Assembly (NCBI RefSeq): GCF_003999995.1
Contig: NZ_RJAD01000004.1
Location: forward strand, 186,001 to 250,000
Length of the DNA: 64,000 nt
Source: Microbacterium sulfonylureivorans
Lineage (GTDB): Bacteria; Actinomycetota; Actinomycetes; Actinomycetales; Microbacteriaceae
Direction: 5' to 3'
Part shown: positions 17,643 to 25,645 of the stretch, in pieces
Layout: each line of letters starts with the position of its first letter
Position numbering within the stretch: position 1 is the stretch's first letter
Notes under the pieces: generated by a model
Told to the model about the DNA's origin: nothing
The model's input: only the letters and a program-made list of their open reading frames with translations
Database searches by the model: none
Translations under genes and position numbers: made by a program

Positions 17643-18427
17643 GCCCGACCTTCCGTGACGCGCTCGCGGCCGCCGACCGGCCCCTCGCCGGCATGTGGGT
17701 GTGCTCGGGATCGCCGCTCGTCGCCGAGATCTGCGCGGGCGCCGGGCTCGACTGGCTGCTGATCGACATGGAGCACTCCCCCAACGGTCTGGAGTCGGTG
17801 CTCTCGCAGCTGCAGGCCGTCGGCGCGTACCCGGTGACGCCGGTCGTGCGTGTGCCGATCGGCGACGTCGTGACGCTCAAGCAGGTGCTCGACCTCGGCG
17901 CGCAGAACATCCTCGTTCCGATGGTGTCGTCGGCAGCGCAGGCCGCCGAGATGGTCGAGGCCGTGCGGTACCCGCCGCGGGGGCGACGCGGGGTCGGATC
18001 GGCCCTCGCGCGCTCCGCCCGGTGGAACAGGGTCGACGACTACCTCGCCCACGCCGAAGACCACGTCTCGCTGTTCGTGCAGGTCGAGACCGTCGAGGGG
18101 GTCGAGGCCGCGGCCGAGATCGCCGCGGTCGACGGCGTCGACGGCGTCTTCGTCGGGCCCAGCGACCTCGCGGCGTCGATGGGAGCGCTCGGCCAGCAGA
18201 CGCATCCGGATGTCGTGGCCGCTGTGCTGCGTGCCTTCGAGGCCGTGCGCGGCGCGGGCAAGCCGGTCGGCGTGAACGCGTTCGATCCCACTGCGGCGCA
18301 GGCCTACCTCGACGCGGGCGCGTCGTTCGTCCTCGTCGGCGCCGACGTCGCGCTCCTCGCCCGCGGGTCCGAGGCTCTGGCCGAGCGTTTCGCCCCGAAC
18401 GCCCGCCTCGACCGCCCGAGCTACTGA
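17627..18427 (+). CDS. hpaI: 4-hydroxy-2-oxoheptanedioate aldolase (HpaI)
   Basis: 266-residue metal-dependent pyruvate aldolase of the HpcH/HpaI family; it releases pyruvate and succinic semialdehyde, the last step of this pathway. Seen: DMEHSPNG with the catalytic His, metal ligands Glu in VQVETVEG and Asp in GPSDLAASMG. The start is GTG at 17627 after GGGAG; longer in-frame reading upstream would run through hpaH. Last gene of the operon. Confidence 0.93.
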   Translation: MPIRLSPTFRDALAAADRPLAGMWVCSGSPLVAEICAGAGLDWLLIDMEHSPNGLESVLSQLQAVGAYPVTPVVRVPIGDVVTLKQVLDLGAQNILVPMVSSAAQAAEMVEAVRYPPRGRRGVGSALARSARWNRVDDYLAHAEDHVSLFVQVETVEGVEAAAEIAAVDGVDGVFVGPSDLAASMGALGQQTHPDVVAAVLRAFEAVRGAGKPVGVNAFDPTAAQAYLDAGASFVLVGADVALLARGSEALAERFAPNARLDRPSY

Positions 18428-18517
18428 CCCCGCCCCCGCCCGCCCGCCCCGGCCGAGAGTGCACGAATGACCGGCGCACGGTCGGGCACGTCGTCGTTCG
18501 CGCCCCCTCGGCGACAT

Positions 18518-18632
18518 CTCGACGAACGCTCGGCGAAGCGCTCGGCGAACGCTCGACGACCGCTCGGCGAAGCGCTCGGCGAAACGCTCGGCGAAACGCT
18601 CGACGAACGCTCGGCGAAACGCTCGACGACGG
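18518..18632. repeat. Tandem array of about ten 11-12 bp units
   Basis: Ten successive units of CTCGGCGAAACG or CTCGACGAACG type, alternating between 11 and 12 bases, fill 18518-18632 between hpaI and the transglutaminase-like gene. Every unit contains TCGRCGA. The whole 267-base gap (18428-18694) holds no gene I can support. Mixed unit lengths would break any reading frame, so coding is unlikely. Confidence 0.8.
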
Positions 18633-18694
18633 GGGGCGAGGCATCCGCTGTCAAGCCCGGCCCTCGTGCGGCATCCGCATGCCAGGCTGAGAAC

Positions 18695-19492
18695 ATGAAC
18701 CGTGACGTCACGAGCCGCATCGTCCTGGACGTCACCGAGCCGGCCGACCTGATCTTCGCGATCGCCGCGGCGGATCAGTACGAGACGTCGTGGGAGAGCT
18801 TCACCGCCGCCCTCGACGGCGAGTCGGTCGACTGGCATGTGGTCTCCGATGCGCACGGCACGAGACTGCACCGCCTGACGAGCGGCACCGGCCACCTCGT
18901 CGTCGAGTACGCCGCGCGCATCGACGGCGAGGGCGCGATCGCCACCGCCAGCGAAGCAGACCTCCTCGTCTACACGCGCCCGAGCCGCTATGCCGAGTCC
19001 GACGCCCTCGCTCCGACCGCGTCCGGAGAGTTCGCGGGCATCCGCGACCCCGCCGAGCTGCTCCACTCCGTCTCGTCGTGGGTGGGCACACGGCTGCGGT
19101 ACGTGTCGGGCTCGTCGCTGCCGACCGACGGCGCGACCCGCACGCTCCTCGCACGTCAGGGCGTGTGCCGCGACTATGCGCACCTGTGTGTGGCGCTGCT
19201 GCGAGGGCTCGGCATCCCGGCGCGCAGCGTCGCCGTGTACGCACCGGGACTGTACCCGATGGACTTCCACGCGGTCGCCGAGGCGTGGATCGACGACGCC
19301 TGGCGCGCCGTCGATGCGACCACGCTCGCGCCGCGGTCGAGCCTCGTGCGCATCGCCACCGGACGGGATGCCGCCGACACGGCGTTCCTGACGGTCGCGT
19401 CCGGCCGCGCCGACCTGGTGCAGGTCGAGGTCAGCGCGACCGCCGACGTGCTCCCCGACGACGACGTCACCCAGCTCGTCTCCATCTGGTGA
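18695..19492 (+). CDS. Transglutaminase-like domain protein
   Basis: 265-residue cytosolic protein without signal peptide. Seen: transglutaminase-like core with Cys in RQGVCRDYAHL (about residue 160), His in YPMDFHAVAEAWI and Asp in WRAVDATT, the papain-type triad. The N-terminal part is the beta-rich domain common to the bacterial SCP/transglutaminase-like family. Substrate is unknown; members act as peptidases or are uncharacterized. The neighbouring genes give no help. Confidence 0.82.
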   Translation: MNRDVTSRIVLDVTEPADLIFAIAAADQYETSWESFTAALDGESVDWHVVSDAHGTRLHRLTSGTGHLVVEYAARIDGEGAIATASEADLLVYTRPSRYAESDALAPTASGEFAGIRDPAELLHSVSSWVGTRLRYVSGSSLPTDGATRTLLARQGVCRDYAHLCVALLRGLGIPARSVAVYAPGLYPMDFHAVAEAWIDDAWRAVDATTLAPRSSLVRIATGRDAADTAFLTVASGRADLVQVEVSATADVLPDDDVTQLVSIW

Positions 19493-19537
19493 GCCCCACC
19501 CTCCCGCAGGCCGGGCCGGACGTGGCACAGTGAATCC

Positions 19538-20104
19538 ATGAAGAAGTGGATCGTGCGTTTCGCGTCGCTGTTGGTCTTCAACATCGTCGTCCTGCTGGTC
19601 ATCGGCTTCCTGACCCCGGCGAAGGTCGGCTGGTCGGCGCTGTGGGCGGGCATCGTGATGACGGCGCTCGTCATCTGGATCAAGCCCGCCGTCCACAAGT
19701 GGTTCCGCTCGATGGCCGCGAAGTCGGCGAACCAGCGCACCAAGGCGGGCGAGAAGGTCGTCGAGTTCCTCCTGGCGTTCGCCGTGGCATTCCTCGTGTG
19801 GATCGTCACCGTATGGCTCTCGGGCGTCGTCATCGGCGGGGGCTTCTTCGGCGCCTTCTGGGGCTATGTGCTCCCGCCGGTGATCCTGCTGATCGGCTGG
19901 GCGATCTACGATGCCGTCGACGACAAGGTCGAGGCGCACGCCGGCGCCCTGTACGACAAGGCCTCCGGCAGCAGGGCGACGACGGCGACGGATGCCTCGG
20001 CCCCCGCCATCCCGACTCCCGAGGCGGCCGCCGGCAGGCGCGAGCTGCAGGACGGCCTCACCGACGAGCAGCGCCGCATGCTCGACGAGCTCGGAAAGAG
20101 CTGA
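19538..20104 (+). CDS. Small integral membrane protein of unknown function
   Basis: 188 residues with about four hydrophobic helices (residues 8-27, 33-50, 74-100, 105-125) and a polar C-terminal tail ending in LTDEQRRMLDELGKS, probably cytoplasmic. I do not recognise a family. CACAGT lies 6 bases before the ATG, so its mRNA may be leaderless. Confidence 0.75.
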   Translation: MKKWIVRFASLLVFNIVVLLVIGFLTPAKVGWSALWAGIVMTALVIWIKPAVHKWFRSMAAKSANQRTKAGEKVVEFLLAFAVAFLVWIVTVWLSGVVIGGGFFGAFWGYVLPPVILLIGWAIYDAVDDKVEAHAGALYDKASGSRATTATDASAPAIPTPEAAAGRRELQDGLTDEQRRMLDELGKS

Positions 20105-20183
20105 CGAAGACCTCGCGGGCTGTCGATCGGCGGCGCGCTCGATCGTCATCGCAGTGTCGCAGCACTGACGAAAGGACGACATC

Positions 20184-20561
20184 ATGCGGTACACGCTCCT
20201 CCTCCACTACCCCGAGATGACCCCCGACGACATGGGCCCGGATGCCTGGGCCGAGGGCATGCGGGAGTTCGACGAGTACGCCAAGGCGATCGACGCTGCC
20301 GGGGTGCTGCGCTCAGCCGAGGTGCTCCAGCCCTCCGCCGTGACGACCACCGTCACCGCTCCAGACGGCACGCTGCGCGTGCAGGACGGCCCGTTCGCCG
20401 ACACGAAGGAGCAGCTGGGCGGCACATTCGTGATCGACGTCGACGACCTCGACGCGGCGATCGGCTGGGCGGCGAAGGCGCCGTCGATCGGCTGGGGAAC
20501 CGTCGAGATCCGTCCGACGGCGACGCGGTTCGAGAACGGCGCCTGGACCCCGTTCGCGTAG
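20184..20561 (+). CDS. YCII/DGPF-domain protein
   Basis: 125-residue YCII-like protein with the signature DGPFADTKEQLGG at about residue 66. GAAAGGAC lies upstream of the ATG. Genes of this DGPF family typically sit beside ECF42-type sigma factors, and here the sigma gene begins two bases after the stop. The biochemical role is unknown; a ferredoxin-like fold is expected. Confidence 0.88.
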   Translation: MRYTLLLHYPEMTPDDMGPDAWAEGMREFDEYAKAIDAAGVLRSAEVLQPSAVTTTVTAPDGTLRVQDGPFADTKEQLGGTFVIDVDDLDAAIGWAAKAPSIGWGTVEIRPTATRFENGAWTPFA

Positions 20562-20563
20562 TC

Positions 20564-21634
20564 ATGTCCGCAGCCGACGATGTGCGGACCGCCGCAGAAC
20601 GCGCGGCCCGCACGTCGTACGGCCACCTCCTCGCGCTCGTCGCGTCGGGCACGCACGACGTCGCCCTCGCGGAGGACGCCCTTGCCGACGCCTTCGAGCG
20701 CGCATTGCAGACGTGGCCGGATGACGGCATCCCCGCCAACCCCGAAGGGTGGCTCCTCACCGTGGCCCGCAACCGCCTCCGCGATGCCTTCGGCTCGGCC
20801 GCGCGCCGCACCGGCGTCGCCCTCGACGAGGCGATCGCCGCCACCCTCGCCGACGAGCGTGCCGTGGACGCGGCCGTCGTGCTCGAACGCCACGACGAGA
20901 TCCCCGACAAGCGTCTCGAGCTGCTCTTCGCCTGCGCGCATCCGGCGATCGACCCGGCGGTGCGCACGCCGCTCATGCTGCAGACCGTGCTCGGGTTCGA
21001 CGCGGCCGAGGTGGCCCGCGCGTTCGACGTGCCACCCGCGACGATGGCGCAGCGGCTCGTGCGAGCCAAGCGCCGCATCCGCGACGCGGGCATCCCCTTC
21101 GCCGTGCCGACCCGCGCCGACATGCCGACTCGGCTGCCCGCCGTGCTCGAGGCGATCTACGGCGCCTACGCGATCGGATGGCTCGATCAGGGCGACGAGC
21201 CGCGCGAATCGCTGGCCGACGAGGCGCGGTGGCTGGCCGTCCTCGCCGCAAGCCTGCTCGACGACGAGCCCGAGGCCTGGGGGCTCGCCGCGCTCCTCAC
21301 CTACGCCCAGTCCCGGGCGCCGGCGCGCACCACGGCGCCCTGGCCGCCGCTCGACGAGCAGGACCCGGCCCTGTGGGACGCCGCCCTCATCGCCGAGGGT
21401 GCCGCCCTGCTCCGCCGGGCCTCCGCCCTCGGGCGCCCGCTCGGCCGGTTCCAGCTGGAGGCGGCCATCCAGGCCGTGCACTGCGACCGCGCCCGGACGG
21501 GCGAACTCGACGTCGACGCGCTGGTGACGCTCTACCGCGGGCTCGTCGCCGTCGCACCGACCGCGGGGGCGGAGGCGGCGCTGGCCGCCGTCGAGGCCCG
21601 TGCGCTCGCCGGTGACGGGGAGCGGCATCCGTGA
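20564..21634 (+). CDS. ECF sigma factor, ECF42-like, with shortened C-terminal extension
   Basis: 356 residues. Seen: sigma region 2 with LALVASGTHDVALAEDALAD, region 4 with VLGFDAAEVARAFDVPPATM and QRLVRAKRRIRDAG (to about residue 180), then the family extension with SLADEARWLAVLAASLLDDEP and FQLEAAIQAVHCD. ECF42 proteins have a long C-terminal TPR-like extension instead of a separate anti-sigma factor. This one ends after LVTLYRGLVAVAPTAG, short of the usual end, and no continuing homology is visible downstream in other frames. Partner of the DGPF gene upstream. Confidence 0.85.
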   Translation: MSAADDVRTAAERAARTSYGHLLALVASGTHDVALAEDALADAFERALQTWPDDGIPANPEGWLLTVARNRLRDAFGSAARRTGVALDEAIAATLADERAVDAAVVLERHDEIPDKRLELLFACAHPAIDPAVRTPLMLQTVLGFDAAEVARAFDVPPATMAQRLVRAKRRIRDAGIPFAVPTRADMPTRLPAVLEAIYGAYAIGWLDQGDEPRESLADEARWLAVLAASLLDDEPEAWGLAALLTYAQSRAPARTTAPWPPLDEQDPALWDAALIAEGAALLRRASALGRPLGRFQLEAAIQAVHCDRARTGELDVDALVTLYRGLVAVAPTAGAEAALAAVEARALAGDGERHP

Positions 21635-21746
21635 AGAGTGTGCGAGCGCCGGCCGGCCGACATGGGCGGCGAGTCGTTCGCCTGCGGCGGTGAGCTCGGC
21701 GAGAGGGACGGCGGTGCCGCCCGCGGGAGTGATCTCTCCCTGTGCG

Positions 21747-22103
21747 TCATACGTCCTTCGTACGAGGTGTCATGAACCACTCGACGAAGGACGTCGCCCG
21801 CCCGTCCGGAGCGAACCGCACCTCCCACAGGTTCGAATAGCTCTGATCGCCGGGGTAGTCGACCGTGCCCTTGATGATCCCGATCTCGTCGTTCTCGATG
21901 AGGACGGCGAGCTCGTGGACCGGCTCGCTCGGTTCGGGGTCGCCCCACATCTCCACGATGGCGTCGATGCCGATGACCGGGTCGTCGTCGTCGGGTCGGA
22001 ACCAGTACTGTGCGTCCTCGGTGAAGATCGCGCGGACATCTGCCGGGTCTTTCGACGCCCACGCCGTGATGTAGCCGTTCAGCCATTCGCTCGCGCGTGT
22101 CAT
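21747..22103 (-). CDS. SnoaL/NTF2-like small protein
   Basis: 118 residues of the NTF2-like cone fold: WLNGYITAWASKDPADVR, IFTEDAQYWFRPDDD and a final FVEWFMTP. Such proteins are ligand-binding or isomerase-like and no substrate can be inferred. An ATG ten codons upstream (22133) is an alternative start; neither has a strong ribosome binding site. It is convergent with the sigma gene, with 112 featureless bases between them. Confidence 0.72.
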   Translation of the reverse strand: MTRASEWLNGYITAWASKDPADVRAIFTEDAQYWFRPDDDDPVIGIDAIVEMWGDPEPSEPVHELAVLIENDEIGIIKGTVDYPGDQSYSNLWEVRFAPDGRATSFVEWFMTPRTKDV

Positions 22104-22231
22104 AGGTCTTGTGTACTCGCGGGCGGATTCCATGCCAAGGCCTGCGCGAGATCCGGTGGAAGGCCGAAGCGTGATCGACGACGACTCGGCCCGGGCCGTC
22201 AGGGCGTCGTTCGCCCGGAGCCCGCGCCGCT

Positions 22232-23470
22232 TCAGGCGTCTGCAGGCTCGGCGACCTCGCGAGCCGTGTCCGCGGGAGGCCGCTGAGCCCGGCTCAGCAG
22301 CACGAACGGGATGGCGACGGCCGAGATCACGCCGCTCCAGAGCATCGACGCACCGTAGCCCCCGACATCCGCCACCCGTCCCAGCACAGGCTGGAACACG
22401 ACCCCGCCCCCCGAGCCCATCAGCGAGTCGAACGAGAGCACCGTGGCGCGCTGCTTCGAGGGGATCATGTCGTTGAGGTAGGCCCGGTGGACGGGGTCGT
22501 CGATCGCCGCCGCGATGCCCCACAGCGCCACGAGCACGATGGCGACCCAGAAGTTGCGCACCAGCCCGAGACCGATCAGCACGAGCGCGCTCGCGACGGT
22601 CGAGAGAAGGATCGTCGAGGTGCGACGGCGGAACAGCCTGCGTGCCCAGGGCGCCAGGGCGCCGCCGACGATGGAGGCGCCGGCGAGGAGGGCCGCCGCG
22701 AGACCGGCGACCGAATAGGCCTCCTCGTCGCCCCACAGTTCGAGCAGGTAGGGCTGCAGCGCGTAGAACACGTAGATGCCGACGCCTGCGGTGAAGGGGC
22801 TCGTGAGCATCAGCCAGCGCACCGGCGGGTCGCCGAGTCCGTAGCGGATCGAGGCACGAAGGACCGTGCGCGTCGCACGCAGCGGGCTCTCGCTGCGGTC
22901 CGGCGTGAAGCCCAGATCGCGCATCAGCAGGACGGCGACCAGGAACATCACCAGCAGAATGGCGCCGCGGATCAGGAAAGGGACGCCGAGGTTCGTCGCC
23001 TGCGCTATCACGCCGCCGAGCACCGAGCCGGACAGCATCGCGATGCCGCCGACGATCTGCGCCCGGCCGAACACCGTCTCGAGGCTTCCCGTGTAGCCGG
23101 TCGCCTTCAGCGCGTCGACGAGCCACGCGTCCACCGCACCGGAGAAGAACGTGAAGCCGAGCCCGAGCAGCACCGACACGATCGCCCACGCCCAGAACGG
23201 GGACTGCCAGACCCAGAGCATCCAGTACAGGACGGTCGTGACCGCCAGCGTGATCGTGCCGAGCAGGTACGAGGCCCTGCGGCCGACCGTATCGGCCACG
23301 ACGCCCGTCGGGATCTCGAAGACCAGCATCCCGGCGGTGAAGAACGCGTTCGCCGAGAAGGCCTCGAGATTCGAGAGGCCGGCGTCGAGCAGGAACAGCG
23401 TGTTGATGCCCCAGATGAACGATGCGGCGAGGGTGTTCCCGAGCAGGAGCGTGTAGTAGGTCCCCTGCAC
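22232..23470 (-). CDS. MFS efflux transporter, DHA-like
   Basis: About 412 residues with about 12 hydrophobic segments. Seen: LLLGNTLAASFIWGINTLF, MLVFEIPTGVVADTVGRRAS (the MFS loop motif) and SGAVDAWLVDAL. The start is uncertain: the frame is open to a TTG at 23626 inside the operator, but the predicted first membrane helix follows GTG 23470, which I prefer. Divergent from the MarR gene, with two operators between, so probably a MarR-controlled drug or toxic-compound exporter. Confidence 0.8.
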   Translation of the reverse strand: MQGTYYTLLLGNTLAASFIWGINTLFLLDAGLSNLEAFSANAFFTAGMLVFEIPTGVVADTVGRRASYLLGTITLAVTTVLYWMLWVWQSPFWAWAIVSVLLGLGFTFFSGAVDAWLVDALKATGYTGSLETVFGRAQIVGGIAMLSGSVLGGVIAQATNLGVPFLIRGAILLVMFLVAVLLMRDLGFTPDRSESPLRATRTVLRASIRYGLGDPPVRWLMLTSPFTAGVGIYVFYALQPYLLELWGDEEAYSVAGLAAALLAGASIVGGALAPWARRLFRRRTSTILLSTVASALVLIGLGLVRNFWVAIVLVALWGIAAAIDDPVHRAYLNDMIPSKQRATVLSFDSLMGSGGGVVFQPVLGRVADVGGYGASMLWSGVISAVAIPFVLLSRAQRPPADTAREVAEPADA

Positions 23471-23620
23471 TCGGCGCGGGGTGGGCAGCGAGCGCGCTGC
23501 GTCGGTCCTGGCGATGGCGTAACCGCCCCTCTTCCGCGAGAACTTCCGGCGACACCGCGACAGTACCGCGGCCGCTGCCGCCGCCCAAGGGGTCTGTCGG
23601 GCCGATGGCAGAACGCACTG

Positions 23621-23661
23621 TGTCAACTGGTTGACTTACCTGGAGTCAACTGGTTGACTCA
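23621..23661. promoter_or_regulatory. Pair of MarR-type palindromic operators
   Basis: GTCAACTGGTTGACT occurs twice, at 23622-23636 and 23645-23659, 23 bases apart. The second extends to AGTCAACTGGTTGACT, with 7-base arms AGTCAAC/GTTGACT. They lie between the divergent MFS gene and MarR gene and the second ends only 7 bases before the MarR GTG. This is the arrangement expected for autorepression plus control of the transporter. Confidence 0.85.
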
Positions 23662-23666
23662 GACCT

Positions 23667-24107
23667 GTGTCCGAACGCATCACCTTCACGCTCCACGAAC
23701 TGATCTCAGCCGTCGACGCGCACGCCGACGCCGTGCTCCGCGCGCGCTACGGGGTGTCGTTCAACCACTTCCAGTTCCTCGCGATCCTCGCCGACGTGGA
23801 GCCCTCCGACATGACCGCGCTCGCCGCATGCCTCGGCATCACCAAGGCCGGCGTCAGCAAGCGCGTCCCCGCTCTCGTCGCCGACGGGTGGATCGCGTCC
23901 GAGCCCGGCCGGGGACGCAGCATCCTGCTCTCGCTCACCTCCAAGGGGGCTGCGCTCGTCCGCGATGCCGGCGCAGTGCTCGAACAGGAGTTCACCGATC
24001 TGCTCGGCCATCCCGCGCTCGCGGACGACCCCATCGACGCCTCCCGCCTGAACCGCCAGCTCGTCGCCCTGACCACCCTCGTCCAGCAGCAGCAGGAGAA
24101 GCCATGA
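23667..24107 (+). CDS. MarR-family repressor
   Basis: 146 residues with a winged helix: VSFNHFQFLAILADVEPS, MTALAACLGITKAGVSKRV as recognition region, and the wing in SEPGRGRSILLSLTSKG. The start is GTG 23667. An in-frame TGA at 23655-23657 excludes longer versions and leaves at most 9 untranslated bases after it, so the mRNA is essentially leaderless. It overlaps the quinone reductase gene by 4 bases and probably senses an aromatic or quinone-like compound. Confidence 0.88.
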   Translation: MSERITFTLHELISAVDAHADAVLRARYGVSFNHFQFLAILADVEPSDMTALAACLGITKAGVSKRVPALVADGWIASEPGRGRSILLSLTSKGAALVRDAGAVLEQEFTDLLGHPALADDPIDASRLNRQLVALTTLVQQQQEKP

Positions 24108-24754
24108 CCTCGCCCGCCCGCATCCTCGTCGTGATCGGACACCCGATCGCCGACAGCCTCGCCCACGCGCTCGCGCACTCGTACGCGGACGCCGCCCGCG
24201 CCGGCGGCGCCGACGTGCGCATCGTCGATCTCGCACATGACCCGGTGCCGGGGCATCCCTCCGCGCGTGCGGAGCTGAAGTACCCGCGGAGCGAGGCCGA
24301 CGAGCCCCTCCCCGCCGACATCGCCGCCCAGACGGAGGACGTGGCGTGGGCCGACCACCTCGCGTTCTTCTTCCCGCAGTGGTGGGGCGGCACCCCGGCC
24401 GCGCTGAAGGCGTACATCGACCGCGTATTCCTCAGCGGCTTCGCGTACCGCTACCGGCCGACCGGACGACTCTGGGACAAGCTCCTCACCGGACGAACCG
24501 CGCGCATCGTGATGACGATGGACTCCCCCGCGCCGTGGAACGCCTGGGTGTACCGGGATGCCGCGATCCGCCAGCTCCGCAACGCGACGCTCGAGTACTG
24601 CGGCATCACGGTGCGCGGAGTCACGCGTCTGTCGGAGGTGCGCCACCGCACCGACGCCGACCGCGAGCGCTGGGTGCGCGGCATGGCATCGTTCGGGTCG
24701 ACGGATGCCGAGTCCGTCGCTCCGCGCGACCGCGACGCGCTCGTGCCGGCCTGA
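24104..24754 (+). CDS. Flavodoxin-fold NAD(P)H quinone reductase
   Basis: 216-residue FMN/FAD-dependent NAD(P)H:quinone oxidoreductase of the NQO/MdaB type, doing two-electron reduction of quinones. Seen: N-terminal strand RILVVIGHPIADS and the family core AFFFPQWWGGTPAALKAYID followed by GFAYRY. The ATGA overlap with the MarR gene indicates one mRNA, so the enzyme is probably induced with the efflux pump. Confidence 0.86.
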   Translation: MTSPARILVVIGHPIADSLAHALAHSYADAARAGGADVRIVDLAHDPVPGHPSARAELKYPRSEADEPLPADIAAQTEDVAWADHLAFFFPQWWGGTPAALKAYIDRVFLSGFAYRYRPTGRLWDKLLTGRTARIVMTMDSPAPWNAWVYRDAAIRQLRNATLEYCGITVRGVTRLSEVRHRTDADRERWVRGMASFGSTDAESVAPRDRDALVPA

Positions 24755-24769
24755 CGCCGACCGCCTCCG

Positions 24770-25645
24770 CTAGAGGCGCTCGGCTGCCTCGACGACGTTC
24801 GTCATGAGGAGGGCGACCGTCATCGGGCCGACGCCGCCGGGGTTCGGCGACAGCCAGCCGGCCACCTCGGCGACGTCGGGGTGCACGTCGCCGTAGATCT
24901 TCGACCTGCCCGTCTCGGGGTCGGTCCCTCGGGTCACGCCGACGTCGAGCACGGCCGCACCGGGCTTGACGTCCTCGGCGCGCACGATGTGCCTGACACC
25001 CGCCGCCGCGACGATCACATCGGCCTGGCGCAGGTGGTGCGCGAGGTCGACGGTGCCGGTGTGGGTGAGAGTCACCGTCGCGTTGTACTCGCGACGGGTC
25101 AGCAGGAGGCCGATCGAGCGACCGATCGTGACGCCGCGGCCGACGACGACCACGTCCTTGCCGGTGAGGTCGTAGCCGTTGCGCAGCAGCAGCTCGATCA
25201 CGCCGCGCGGCGTGCACGGCAGGGGTGACGTGATGGGTGCATTCACGTTGAGCACGAGACGACCGAGATTCGTCGGATGCAGGCCGTCGGCGTCTTTCGC
25301 GGGGTCGATGCGCTCGAGGATCGCGTCGGTGTCGACGTGCGTGGGGAGCGGCAGCTGCACGATGTAGCCGTGGCACGCCGGGTCGGCGTTGAGGTCGTCG
25401 ATCAGCGCCTCGACCTCGGCCTGCGTGGCGTCGGCCGGCAGCTCGCGCTGGATCGAGTTCATCCCGATCGACTCCGACTCGCGGTGCTTCATGCCGACGT
25501 ACAGCTGCGACGCCGGGTCTGCGCCCACGAGCACCGTCGCGATGCCCGGGACGATGCCCCGCTCCTTGAGCGCCGCGACGCGCTCGCGCAGCTCTTCCTT
25601 GATCTCGGCCGCGGCCGCGCGGCCGTCGAGCTTCTGCGCGACCAC
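24770..25645 (-). CDS. folD: Bifunctional methylenetetrahydrofolate dehydrogenase / cyclohydrolase
   Basis: 291 residues; makes 10-formyl-tetrahydrofolate from the methylene form. Seen: catalytic YVGMKHRE with Tyr and Lys, GYIVQLPLP, the NADP-binding [11 protein letters not shown] and [12 protein letters not shown] near the end. The GTG start overlaps the glyA stop by one base (TAGTG). Transcribed with glyA behind the ZTP riboswitch. Confidence 0.96.
   Translation of the reverse strand: MVAQKLDGRAAAAEIKEELRERVAALKERGIVPGIATVLVGADPASQLYVGMKHRESESIGMNSIQRELPADATQAEVEALIDDLNADPACHGYIVQLPLPTHVDTDAILERIDPAKDADGLHPTNLGRLVLNVNAPITSPLPCTPRGVIELLLRNGYDLTGKDVVVVGRGVTIGRSIGLLLTRREYNATVTLTHTGTVDLAHHLRQADVIVAAAGVRHIVRAEDVKPGAAVLDVGVTRGTDPETGRSKIYGDVHPDVAEVAGWLSPNPGGVGPMTVALLMTNVVEAAERL

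Noticed and set aside
16688..18632. CRISPR-like array
   Set aside because: The 21-bp and 11-12 bp units are head to tail without unique spacers and no cas genes are present.
17603..20194. Long open frame on the minus strand across hpaI, the tandem array and the transglutaminase gene
   Set aside because: It is antisense to well-supported genes, is extremely Arg/Gly/His-rich as expected of GC-rich shadow frames, and has no domain.
21560..21746. Frameshifted continuation of the ECF sigma C-terminus
   Set aside because: None of the three plus-strand frames after the stop shows the expected helical TPR-like sequence.
23471..23626. TTG start for the MFS transporter inside the MarR operator
   Set aside because: It would add about 50 residues unrelated to a transporter N-terminus and place the start codon within the operator; GTG 23470 precedes the first membrane helix.
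22487..24754. 755-codon plus-strand frame over the MFS, MarR and quinone reductase genes
   Set aside because: Antisense or out of frame to genes with clear motifs; low-complexity Arg/Glu/Asp composition.
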